Below are positions 1 to 6,626 of a stretch of DNA of 14,701 nt, piece by piece. The translations under genes and the position numbers were made by a program. The number at the start of each line of letters is the position of its first letter. Positions within the stretch are counted from its first letter, which is position 1. The stretch is from the NCBI GenBank assembly GCA_003133005.1, contig PKZI01000204.1:1425-16125 (forward strand), written 5' to 3'. The notes under the pieces were generated by a model. That model searched no databases. It was not told the DNA's origin and was given only the letters and a program-made list of their open reading frames with translations. The DNA comes from Acidimicrobiaceae bacterium. GTDB taxonomy: Bacteria; Actinomycetota; Acidimicrobiia; Acidimicrobiales; RAAP-2.

Positions 1-35
1 AAAGAAGAAACGACGCTCACCATTAGCCTCAGATA

Positions 36-686
36 ATGAGTAGCTCCCCGAGTGAGATGATTTCCCTGATGGTCGTTGATGACCACCCCTCGTTCGTTGG
101 CAACTTACGATCACGTATCGAAACCGAGAACGACTTCCAACTCACGCACGTTGTTGACAGCGTCTTTGAAGCCGTGGAACTCGTTCGTCGTGAACCACCC
201 GACGTTGTACTCATGAATATCCACTTGGCCGACGGTGATGGTCTCGAGGCGGCGAAATATCTTATTCGCTGCGCTTACGAGACGAGTGTTCTTATGATGG
301 CTGAGCGCGCGACGAATGAAGTACTCACCCACGTGCTCGAAGAAGGGTGCGCGGGGCTGATTACGAGGGACGTCCCGCTCGAGGTCGTCATCGCAGCGCT
401 GCGCGACGCAGCCAGCGGCAATCTCGTTTTCAAGTTCCGAGAACTTCCCGCGTACGTATCGTTTCTACAAAATTTTGTGGACGCGGGAAGTGCGGGTCTC
501 ACCTCGCGTGAGCGTGAAGTGCTTGAGTGTCTCTTGAGGGGCGAATCAACATCGGCGATTTCAGAGGAACTCTTCATATCGACGAGTACCGTTCGAAATC
601 ACGTCAACAGCATTCTCACCAAGATGGGCGCGCACTCCAAACTCGAAGCGGTGACCATGGCCCAGCGTGAGCGCCTCATCACCTAA
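36..686 (+). CDS. LuxR/NarL-family response regulator with degenerate receiver domain
   Basis: This is a 216-residue protein with an N-terminal receiver-like domain (about residues 9-125) and a C-terminal LuxR-type helix-turn-helix (about 154-215, beginning LTSREREVLECLLRG). The length and order match NarL/FixJ-type response regulators, which bind DNA after phosphorylation by a histidine kinase. The acidic pair D15-D16 is kept (VVDDHP). The phospho-acceptor Asp of the usual PDVVLLD motif is Asn61 (PDVVLMN), the conserved Thr/Ser is Ala89, and the conserved Lys is Arg111 (ITRD in place of LLKD). This suggests a phosphorylation-independent pseudo-receiver. No kinase gene is visible in the window. 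I chose the ATG at 36; no clear ribosome binding site precedes it, and in-frame ATGs follow at 57 and 69. The family is secure, its targets unknown. Confidence 0.9.
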   Translation: MSSSPSEMISLMVVDDHPSFVGNLRSRIETENDFQLTHVVDSVFEAVELVRREPPDVVLMNIHLADGDGLEAAKYLIRCAYETSVLMMAERATNEVLTHVLEEGCAGLITRDVPLEVVIAALRDAASGNLVFKFRELPAYVSFLQNFVDAGSAGLTSREREVLECLLRGESTSAISEELFISTSTVRNHVNSILTKMGAHSKLEAVTMAQRERLIT

Positions 687-697
687 GTCGCAATCAT

Positions 698-733
698 CGC
701 AGTAAGGGCGCCAACAATGGCACCTCTACTGCG
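698..733. terminator. Stem-loop at convergent gene ends
   Basis: CGCAGTA (698-704) pairs with TACTGCG (727-733). The stem continues through GGGCGCC against GGCACCT with two mismatches, around the loop AACAAT. It sits between the stop of the response regulator (686) and the stop of the convergent peptidase gene (746). It could therefore end transcription in both directions, but no T-run follows on either strand, so intrinsic termination is only a suggestion. Confidence 0.45.
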
Positions 734-745
734 GTGTTACGACGG

Positions 746-3700
746 TCACGACGGCCTCGTCGTGGCATTGGGGGCACTCGGGCTCGCGCTATCGGGGAAC
801 CACAGCGCAACGACGGTCGTCGCGCCATCAATCCAACATTCGACCGTCTGGTTCTTTAGAAGTGAGCACGAGTAGCCCGAGTCGAGCGAAATCGTCAGGT
901 TCTGTGCGAGATCGAGCGAGGGCGTGGCGGCAGCGGGTGTCTTCGTGGCGTTAATTGCCAGGGCCGTCGCGCTATTGAGTCCCCAGCAATCAATGGTGCC
1001 ACTCGACATCTCCGCACAACTATTGAAGTTACCGACATCGAGACTGACGACGTTCTTTACGCCGGCAACGCTCGTGGGCACGATCGTGCTGCGGGTCGTC
1101 GCGTTACCGAGCTCGCCGTCAGTGTTGTAGCCCCAACACTTCACGGTGCGGTTGCCTAACAGCGCACAGGTGTTTGAGAATCCGACGCCGATCGCCGTTA
1201 CTCCGCGCAGCCCCTTAACCGTGACCGGGACCTTGGAGGTGATTCGCGTTTGGTCGCCCAGCTCGCCGTACTTGTTGGCGCCCCAGCACTTGACGACCCC
1301 GCCAGTAATAATCGCACACGTGTGGTCCTCGTCGACCACGATTGATGTTGCTCCGCTAATTCCCTTCACCGAAACCGGGGTTCGTTCAGTGGTGAACGTG
1401 CCGTTGCCCAATTGACCGTTGTCGTTGTAGCCCCAACACTTGGCGGTGCCGCCAGTGATCAAAGCACAACGGAACTGAAAGCCCGAAGTGAGCGCGTGCA
1501 CGTCCGTGAGTCCGCTGACCGTGACCGGGGTTGAAGCATTGACTTCCGCGCCATTGCCCAACTGGTAGAACGCGTCCGATCCCCAGCACTTCACGGCACC
1601 GTGCGCCACGATCGCACAGGCACTATTGATGCCAGTCGAGATTTGTGTGGCGCCGGTGACGCCGAGCACTTGGACCTGACTCGCAGAACTGATGAACGTA
1701 CCGTTACCCAATTGACCGTAGTCATTGTTGCCCCAACACTTCACGGTGCCGCCCGCGAAGAGCGCGCACGCGAAGTTCTGGCCCGCGCTGACTGAGGTGG
1801 CGGGGGTATTGGTCGCAACCAAGACGGGCGAGGTCAATGGTGAGCTGGCACTCGTGCCGGCTGAGTTGGTTGCCGTGATGCTGAACTGGTAGGTGTCACC
1901 GTTGGTGAGACCATTTATCGTGCACGAGTCCGACGATGACGGCGTGACGACCACGCTGCACGTGTGGGTCGTGCCATCTGTTGCGAGATAGCTCACGACG
2001 TTCGAGTTCCCGTCGGCGAGCGGCGGTGCCCAATTGATGATGGCGCTCTGGGATCCAGAGACCGCCGCCACGTTTACGGGTTCGCCCGGTACCCCGCCGG
2101 GTATCACCGCAACTGAGTCGAGCGACCACGCGCTCGCGCCCGCCGTGTTGTTCGCCTCAACGGAAAAGACGTAACTCTGTCCGTTCGTGAGCCCTTCGAC
2201 CGTGCACTCGTTGCCCTTGTTACTCGCCACGAGGACGGTGCAGGTGGCTCCCTGGTGATCGGTGACGTCATAACTCGTGACCGCGGTGTTGCTCGAGGTG
2301 ACCGGCGCGGTCCACGTAATGACCGCTTCGCCGTAGCCGGGACTCGCGATGACGTCCACGGGGGCACTGGACACACTTGTCGATGACAAGGGCGTCGCTA
2401 AAAGAACGTTCGAAGGTGCTGAGATGCCGCTACTGGTCTTGACCTCGATGCTGAAACTGTAGGACCTTCCGTTCGTCAGTCCACTCACGACGTACGAGTT
2501 AGAGGCGATCACGGTGTTATTGATAGGCGTCGAGGAGGGCGTCTGGCCGGCGATTCCCTCGAGGACTTCGTAACCAGTTGTCACGGGACTTGACCCCGGC
2601 GGGGCCGCCCAGTGAAGCGTGACGCTGGCGCTGGACGCGACAGCACTCACCAACTTCGCCTGACTCGGTGTTGTGGCGGCGTTGACGCCCGAGGTCCCGA
2701 CAAAGGCGCTCAGGCTGTTCGGCGATGTGCTCGGTGTGCCGGCACCAGCGGGCCCGTCGTAGTGCCCTTGGCGAAGCGCGGCGTTGCAGAGATACGACCC
2801 GCACGTGCCGTCACTACCCGTGAAGACACCGGTCAGTTCGTCCTCATTCGAGTAAATCGTCTGTGCAGGGTACGTTGCTTGGTTCGTCGATCCCGCCAAT
2901 GCGTACATCGCGCCAATGATCGGCGCGGCGACGCTCGTGCCACCCGCCACCTCAAGGCCCGTGTAGCCAGTCGTGTCATAGACCCACACGCCCGTCGCCG
3001 GGTCCCCGACCGCGGCGATATCGTTGTCGCTTCGGTTCGCGCAGCCCGTGTCCGTTTGCCATGTGGGCTTCGGTTCGTAGGCACTGCAGCCCGCGCCGCT
3101 ATCGCTCCACACCGTCGAGGAGCCGTTGTGAACGCCATTTGCCTTGAGCTGATTAAGCGTCGTTCCCCCGACCGAGATAACGTCAGGCGAGGTTGCGGGA
3201 AACTCGACACCGTAACCCGCGTCACCCGCCGCGACGACAATCGGTATGTGCGGGTGATTGAAGTACGTGTTCGTGTCAGTGACTTCGCTGGGGTATTCGG
3301 CCGACCCATAGCTATTGGAGACGACCGTCGCGCCCAGGCTCACCGCCGAGTTGACGCCGGTTCCCAAATCACCAATCGCGGCACTGTTGGTTTCGACGAG
3401 CAAGATCTGACACTTCGGACAAATCGCGCTCACCATGTCGATGTCGATCGACTCTTCGAGTCCCCAACTGGAGTTGGCGGGCGGCAGCGGCGACGCCGCG
3501 CCCGACTCGTTGACGATCTGCAATTTGCAACTGGTGTTCGCCGCGGACACGAGGCCCACGGGGCACGCACTCAGTTTGAAGAAACTCCGGTAGTACGCGA
3601 GGTCGCTCACGGTCGTTGGATTGCTGTAGGCGTCCACGACCGCCACGATCTGGCCCACGCCACCGCCGTTCTCTTTGCTCGCGGACGCCACGTTGTACGC

Positions 3701-4027
3701 CGACTGGAGGAAGGCCGGTGAATAGGCGCCGTCATCACCGAGCGCGGACACTGCGGGCACGCCCACGCTCACTTGATTCGGTAGTACCGCCGGAGGCACG
3801 CCGAGTACGGAGTTGCAGTGCGCGATCCCGGCGGGAACGCCCTGGGCGCAGATGTCTTGGCCGGGGCTGACAACTTGGCCGGAACTGGCAGTGCGAGCGT
3901 CGAGAATCGACGAACTTGTCCGTTGGCTCGACGACGTCGATACCGCGCCCGCGCCTTCAACGACGTTGAGCAGAAAGAGTGAACCGACAAAAATAAACGC
4001 AACGAGTGCGCGACCGAACTTCCACAT
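746..4027 (-). CDS. Secreted S53 (sedolisin-like) peptidase with three FN3 domains and RCC1-like propeller
   Basis: About 1093 residues. The ATG at 4027 gives a clean signal peptide (MWKFGRALVAFIFVG, with cleavage near VEGAGA) and has AGTAGGTG just upstream. A GTG start at 4102 would add 25 residues in front of it. The catalytic domain (about 95-445) has the sedolisin signature: Glu191 and Asp195 in WGLEESID, oxyanion Asp269 in AAGDAGYG, and Ser365 in GGTSVAAP. Three fibronectin type III domains follow (about 455-546, 552-643, 648-738). Residues 740-1093 hold seven RCC1-like units of about 50 residues of the form CAL..GG.VKCWG...GQLGNGT; the last two have lost the GxLG part. The usual pro-kumamolisin activation domain of about 170 residues is absent; only some 60 residues containing two Cys lie between signal and catalytic domain. 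It probably acts extracellularly on protein at acidic pH, with FN3/RCC1 parts for binding; the substrate is unknown. Confidence 0.9.
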   Translation of the reverse strand: MWKFGRALVAFIFVGSLFLLNVVEGAGAVSTSSSQRTSSSILDARTASSGQVVSPGQDICAQGVPAGIAHCNSVLGVPPAVLPNQVSVGVPAVSALGDDGAYSPAFLQSAYNVASASKENGGGVGQIVAVVDAYSNPTTVSDLAYYRSFFKLSACPVGLVSAANTSCKLQIVNESGAASPLPPANSSWGLEESIDIDMVSAICPKCQILLVETNSAAIGDLGTGVNSAVSLGATVVSNSYGSAEYPSEVTDTNTYFNHPHIPIVVAAGDAGYGVEFPATSPDVISVGGTTLNQLKANGVHNGSSTVWSDSGAGCSAYEPKPTWQTDTGCANRSDNDIAAVGDPATGVWVYDTTGYTGLEVAGGTSVAAPIIGAMYALAGSTNQATYPAQTIYSNEDELTGVFTGSDGTCGSYLCNAALRQGHYDGPAGAGTPSTSPNSLSAFVGTSGVNAATTPSQAKLVSAVASSASVTLHWAAPPGSSPVTTGYEVLEGIAGQTPSSTPINNTVIASNSYVVSGLTNGRSYSFSIEVKTSSGISAPSNVLLATPLSSTSVSSAPVDVIASPGYGEAVITWTAPVTSSNTAVTSYDVTDHQGATCTVLVASNKGNECTVEGLTNGQSYVFSVEANNTAGASAWSLDSVAVIPGGVPGEPVNVAAVSGSQSAIINWAPPLADGNSNVVSYLATDGTTHTCSVVVTPSSSDSCTINGLTNGDTYQFSITATNSAGTSASSPLTSPVLVATNTPATSVSAGQNFACALFAGGTVKCWGNNDYGQLGNGTFISSASQVQVLGVTGATQISTGINSACAIVAHGAVKCWGSDAFYQLGNGAEVNASTPVTVSGLTDVHALTSGFQFRCALITGGTAKCWGYNDNGQLGNGTFTTERTPVSVKGISGATSIVVDEDHTCAIITGGVVKCWGANKYGELGDQTRITSKVPVTVKGLRGVTAIGVGFSNTCALLGNRTVKCWGYNTDGELGNATTRSTIVPTSVAGVKNVVSLDVGNFNSCAEMSSGTIDCWGLNSATALAINATKTPAAATPSLDLAQNLTISLDSGYSCSLLKNQTVECWIDGATTVVALWFPDSASPSAPNATTRPS

Positions 4028-4082
4028 CGCGCACCTACTTTTCGTACGATCGATAGTCGACCGTTTATGCTTCACTCGCGCC

Positions 4083-4095
4083 TCTCGTTTCGAGA
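4083..4095. other. Short perfect hairpin in the peptidase 5' region
   Basis: TCTCG-TTT-CGAGA is a perfect 5-bp stem with a 3-base loop, 56 bases upstream of the peptidase ATG. It would lie in the leader if transcription begins further upstream. It could be an mRNA structure or chance; nothing else supports a role. Confidence 0.25.
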
Positions 4096-4123
4096 CGATC
4101 ACGACGCGCCGCTCTCGTAGGGT

Positions 4124-4137
4124 AGGTCGGAGGACCC
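4124..4137. promoter_or_regulatory. Dyad AGGTC-N4-GACC, copy 1
   Basis: AGGTCGGAGGACCC contains GGTC and GACC half-sites. It shares TAGGTCG...GACC with the copy at 4164, and the two start exactly 40 bp apart, about four helical turns. It lies between the divergent peptidase and SRAP genes and is a candidate operator for an unknown regulator. It does not resemble the usual actinobacterial LexA box (GAAC-N4-GTTC). Confidence 0.4.
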
Positions 4138-4163
4138 TAGGTAAACTGGGCCAAATTTCATCT

Positions 4164-4184
4164 AGGTCGAATGACCTGGGTCAT
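4164..4184. promoter_or_regulatory. Overlapping dyads upstream of the SRAP gene, copy 2
   Basis: AGGTC-GAAT-GACCT (4164-4177) is a perfect 5-bp inverted repeat. It shares its right arm with a second perfect dyad, ATGACC-TG-GGTCAT (4171-4184). The second dyad covers the candidate -35 of the SRAP promoter, a position suited to repression. The same TAGGTCG..GACC motif occurs 40 bp upstream. Confidence 0.45.
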
Positions 4185-4199
4185 TTTCATTGCGATACT
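4171..4199 (+). promoter_or_regulatory. Candidate promoter for the SRAP gene
   Basis: ATGACC (4171-4176) and GATACT (4194-4199) are separated by 17 bases and each match the sigma-70-type consensus at four of six positions. The start codon is 48 bases further on. The same GATACT -10 occurs in the arsI promoter candidate of this window. This is inference from motif and spacing only. Confidence 0.35.
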
Positions 4200-4246
4200 C
4201 ACGCGTTCGCTCGCGTTTCACTAACGTGAGTCATGAAAGGATTCGT

Positions 4247-4951
4247 ATGTGCGGTCGCGTCGCCCTGTTCACTCCCCCGGTTCGTCTCGCCAAGCTCCTC
4301 GACGCGAAGCTCGCCGCAGGCGTTGACCCCGAGGGTTACCCGAGTTGGAACGTCGGACCGCAACGTCGGCTCTTTGCTCTAACCGAACTCGACGGCGCTC
4401 GCACCCTCGACGCGTATCGCTGGGGACTACTTCCGAGTTGGGCGAAGGATCCCGCGATTTCGAATCGACTCTTTAACGCACGCGGCGAAACGGTCGCGGA
4501 GAAACCCTCGTTTCGCAGCGCCTTCGCGAAGCGACCTTGCGTCATTCCCGTCGACGGCTTCTACGAGTGGGATCACCGCCCCGGAAAAAATAAACAACCC
4601 AACTACTTCACGAGAGGCGACGGCGAACTCCTCCTTCTCGCCGGTCTGCACGAACAGTGGCGCGACCCAAGCGGCGAAGAACCCGCGCCACGAAAGACGT
4701 GCACCGTCATCACCACCACGCCGAGCAAGGACATGGACGAGATCCATGACCGCATGCCCGTCGTATTGCGCGCCGACGACATCGAGACCTGGCTCAACGT
4801 CAACGACTACGGTCCCGATGAGCGGGCCCAACTACTTGTTCCCGCGCCCCCGGGCACCCTGGTGCACCACGGCGTCGACAGCGCGGTGGGATCAGTGCGC
4901 AACGATGGGCCTGAGTTGATTGATCGCGCCGAGTCGCCGCCACTCTTCTGA
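4247..4951 (+). CDS. SRAP-domain abasic-site DNA-protein crosslinking protein (YedK/HMCES family)
   Basis: 234 residues. The family crosslinks covalently to abasic sites in single-stranded DNA through the amino-terminal Cys2 after Met removal, shielding the lesion. The start was chosen for this reason: the ATG at 4247 places Cys second (MCGRV) and has AAAGGA six bases upstream, whereas the longer frame from 4190 would bury it. Visible family motifs are RWGLLPSWAKD, NARGET with Asn77, KPSFR, GFYEW with catalytic Glu107, and IHDRMP with His167. NARGET replaces the more usual NARSET, a mild change. The length is typical. It is divergent from the peptidase gene with a dyad-rich shared promoter region; no SOS box was seen. 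The identification is secure; the function is inferred from the family. Confidence 0.95.
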   Translation: MCGRVALFTPPVRLAKLLDAKLAAGVDPEGYPSWNVGPQRRLFALTELDGARTLDAYRWGLLPSWAKDPAISNRLFNARGETVAEKPSFRSAFAKRPCVIPVDGFYEWDHRPGKNKQPNYFTRGDGELLLLAGLHEQWRDPSGEEPAPRKTCTVITTTPSKDMDEIHDRMPVVLRADDIETWLNVNDYGPDERAQLLVPAPPGTLVHHGVDSAVGSVRNDGPELIDRAESPPLF

Positions 4952-4977
4952 GGAAGAACTTGGGCCGGACAGCCGAA

Positions 4978-5029
4978 AACCCCGAGTGACCAGTGAGCAA
5001 GCTCCCCAGCCCCTCGGGGTTCCCGAAGG
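4978..5029. terminator. Stem-loop pair downstream of the SRAP gene with two exclusive pairings
   Basis: AACCCCGAG (4978-4986) can pair with CTCGGGGTT (5013-5021), a perfect 9-bp stem with a 26-base loop. The strand CCTCGGG (5012-5018) can instead pair with CCCGAAGG (5022-5029) around GTT, with one bulged A. The two folds exclude each other. On the minus strand the longer stem is followed by TTTT, so it could be a minus-strand terminator; on the plus strand no T-run follows. It lies 27 bases after the SRAP stop codon. Confidence 0.4.
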
Positions 5030-5042
5030 CACGCCTCTCGTT

Positions 5043-5186
5043 GGCCCGTGTCGGACAGGCCACCGCTAGACGGCGGGTACTTCACGTCATGCGTCGTCTC
5101 AAGCCGCGGACCGAACTCCGCTGCCCGCTGAAAGGTTCCGTCCCCCTTGCGGGGTCCCTCCCCTCTCCGTTCGCCTCACCTTTCGG
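5043..5186. other. Cluster of nested stem-loops, possible structured RNA
   Basis: GGCCCGT/ACAGGCC pair at 5043-5061 (one wobble pair), CCGC/GCGG just after, and GCGGA/TCCGC near 5106-5121. CTGAAAGGT (5128-5136) pairs with ACCTTTCGG (5178-5186) and encloses CCCC/GGGG (5143-5154). The strand is unknown because the helices read on both. GC-rich DNA makes stems easily, so this is only a candidate noncoding RNA or leader. Confidence 0.25.
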
Positions 5187-5301
5187 TTCGGTCGCTCGTC
5201 GACAGGTACTACGTGAACTACGAGGAGTACTCTGCCAGACGCATCGTGCTGATGTTGCCAAAATTGAGAAATCAGATACTTTTACCCATACTTCGTAATA
5301 C

Positions 5302-5310
5302 TTATCCACT
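5302..5310 (+). other. DnaA-box-like nonamer
   Basis: TTATCCACT differs from the DnaA box TTATCCACA at the last base only. It sits in an AT-rich patch, 45 bases before a second match in the same orientation. There is no dnaA or dnaN gene nearby, so this is not evidence of an origin. Confidence 0.25.
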
Positions 5311-5354
5311 AGTTTTTTCCGATGGTGGGCATTAATCAACGAGTAACGCGCATC

Positions 5355-5363
5355 TTTTCCACA
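5355..5363 (+). other. DnaA-box-like nonamer
   Basis: TTTTCCACA fits the relaxed DnaA box TTWTNCACA. It is 81 bases upstream of the tandem-HTH gene. See the partner site at 5302. Confidence 0.25.
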
Positions 5364-5443
5364 GAAAAGGGCGAGCGGATTCCTCCCCTGAGGACCTTTC
5401 GTGATCAACTGACGACGGTTCCTCCTGCTTCTCCGTCGAACCG

Positions 5444-5977
5444 GTGAATCGACGCACGCCGGTCCCGTTTGACGCGCAAGCCCTCGCGAAAGCGCTTGAG
5501 GTAAAGCGCCTGGAACGCGGCCTTACCTGGACCGCTGCCGCCAACGAGATGTGGGAACTCTCCTCTGAACTCAACGCCAAGCGCAACGACCACCCAATCA
5601 GCGCGTCCGCACTGCGAAACGTGGCTGTCCAGGACGGCACGACATGCCAACACGCGCTGTTCATGTTGCGATGGCTCGAGCGATCGCCCGAAAGTTTCCT
5701 GATGGGTGCCGCCCTCGACGCGGGTTACGGTCTTCCTCCCGCCGGCGCGGACAAGCGTCTTCGCTGGAATCTGCGAACTCTCTTCGCGTCGCTTGACGCC
5801 GCGCGCCGCGAGGATGGCTTGACGTGGAAGGAGGCGGCCAGTCAGATTGGCTGTACGCCAAGTCAACTCACAGGACTTCGCAGGGCGAAGTTTGCGACGG
5901 GTATCGACGTCGCGATGAGAATCACACAGTGGCTCGGTCGCGACACCTCGTTCTTCATCTACGCCGCGAACTGGTGA
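5444..5977 (+). CDS. Tandem-duplicated helix-turn-helix protein
   Basis: 177 residues made of two related halves. Residues 10-85 and 105-172 share the pattern L..L...R.E.GLTW..AA followed by a recognition-like segment and a closing RWLER/QWLGR..SF. The first copy carries an insertion of about 15 residues (WELSSELNAKRNDHP) in the middle of the HTH region. Short single or double XRE-like HTH proteins with a GLSW..VA motif are common in actinobacteria, so DNA binding is likely, but the targets are unknown. The GTG at 5444 is the only start after the in-frame stop at 5402-5404. No ribosome binding site is visible, so leaderless translation is possible. It converges on the MmcQ/YjbR-like gene. Confidence 0.75.
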   Translation: MNRRTPVPFDAQALAKALEVKRLERGLTWTAAANEMWELSSELNAKRNDHPISASALRNVAVQDGTTCQHALFMLRWLERSPESFLMGAALDAGYGLPPAGADKRLRWNLRTLFASLDAARREDGLTWKEAASQIGCTPSQLTGLRRAKFATGIDVAMRITQWLGRDTSFFIYAANW

Positions 5978-5978
5978 A

Positions 5979-5995
5979 ACACGCCTCGCGCGTGT
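5979..5995. terminator. Perfect hairpin between convergent genes
   Basis: ACACGC-CTCGC-GCGTGT is a perfect 6-bp stem starting one base after the tandem-HTH stop codon and ten bases before the end of the convergent gene. It has no T-run. A bidirectional terminator role is plausible from position. Confidence 0.45.
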
Positions 5996-6005
5996 ACCAC
6001 GCACT

Positions 6006-6377
6006 TCAGTCCAAGAGTTTGACGAGCGACGCGGGAGCGACCAGACGGTACGCGTATTCGAGCAAATTTGTGAGTTCCTCGAGATCACTCGTGGGCACTA
6101 GTCGCGCGCCGATCCAGCCGCGATGTCCCACGTACGGAGGTACGAAGTAGAACTCGGGCTGAACTTCAATGAGGTGCGCGCGCAGCTCGGTGTCACACGC
6201 GCACCACAGTTGGGCGACGTGGCTGTCGTGGTGCCCATCGATCCACACCGTGACGAAACTTTTCTTGTCGCGAATGAAGAGCGTCGGCGCGCCGTGGCTC
6301 AAGCGTTCATTCACCTCAGGCAACGCGAGGCAGTGCTCGCGTACGGCTTTTAGGAGCGACGCCTTCGAGTGCGGCAT
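6006..6377 (-). CDS. MmcQ/YjbR-family protein
   Basis: 123 residues from the ATG at 6377, the usual size for this family. Family features visible are LPEVNERLSHGAPTLFIRDK near the N-terminus, then FVTVW, and PPYVGHRGWIGARL with the conserved aromatic and Gly residues. These small proteins have a CyaY-like alpha/beta fold; the biochemical role is not established. A TTG start at 6434 is also possible because AGGAAG lies about eight bases before it, adding 19 residues (beginning MAPGVVAELP) with no family resemblance. No clear ribosome binding site precedes the ATG. It lies between two HTH genes, being convergent with the first and divergent from the second; no functional link can be read from this. 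Confidence 0.8.
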   Translation of the reverse strand: MPHSKASLLKAVREHCLALPEVNERLSHGAPTLFIRDKKSFVTVWIDGHHDSHVAQLWCACDTELRAHLIEVQPEFYFVPPYVGHRGWIGARLVPTSDLEELTNLLEYAYRLVAPASLVKLLD

Positions 6378-6527
6378 TGCTTTAGTGTGCCGCGCAAACG
6401 TAGGAGGCAATTCAGCGACTACTCCGGGCGCCAAAAATCATCTTCCTGTCGCTGTCGAGCAAAGGCGACTTCAGTCAATCGCGTGTTCGCGGTATCGGGT
6501 AAGACCTCGACGACGCTCACTGCGGTC

Positions 6528-6568
6528 CCACAGGCTGTGGCTTCGGGCGCGCTGACACGCTTGGCGTG
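6528..6568. promoter_or_regulatory. Two short perfect dyads upstream of the Lys-tailed HTH gene
   Basis: CCACAG-G-CTGTGG (6528-6540) and CACGC-TTG-GCGTG (6556-6568) are perfect inverted repeats in the 249-bp divergent region between the MmcQ/YjbR-like and Lys-tailed HTH genes. They could be operator sites or transcript hairpins. Neither has independent support. Confidence 0.25.
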
Positions 6569-6626
6569 GCCCCACCCTCCTTTCAGGCGCTAAAGTTTGT
6601 TGAATTGTCAAACCTTTACTTGAGGA

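Larger units (their letters stand above)
4952..5443. other. Gene-poor region, 492 bp
   Basis: Frames on both strands here give low-complexity, Arg/Ser/Pro-rich translations with no recognisable domain, so I call no gene. The left part (about 4970-5190) holds closely packed GC-rich stem-loops. The right part (about 5255-5345) is markedly AT-rich and carries two DnaA-box-like nonamers. I looked for RNase P RNA, tmRNA and SRP RNA signatures on both strands and did not find them. Confidence 0.6.

Noticed and set aside
2612..3721. Long open frame of 369 codons on the plus strand opposite the peptidase gene
   Set aside because: Its translation is Arg/Val/Ala-rich with no domain, and it is the antisense of a gene with clear catalytic motifs; high-GC coding DNA often leaves such open antisense frames.
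4247..4951. LexA/SOS box in front of the SRAP gene
   Set aside because: The dyads there have GGTC/GACC half-sites rather than the GAAC/GTTC type I know from actinobacterial LexA sites.
5255..5370. Replication origin
   Set aside because: Only two near-match DnaA boxes, and no dnaA, dnaN, parAB or repeated iterons nearby.
4993..5408. Overlapping open frames on both strands in the gap after the SRAP gene
   Set aside because: Low-complexity Arg/Ser/Pro-rich translations, overlap of frames on both strands and no ribosome binding site or domain; I prefer a noncoding reading.
4952..5443. Possible RNase P RNA, tmRNA or SRP RNA
   Set aside because: I looked for the conserved GAGGAAAGTCC, GGTTCGACTCC and GGAAGGAAGCAG-type segments on both strands and found none.
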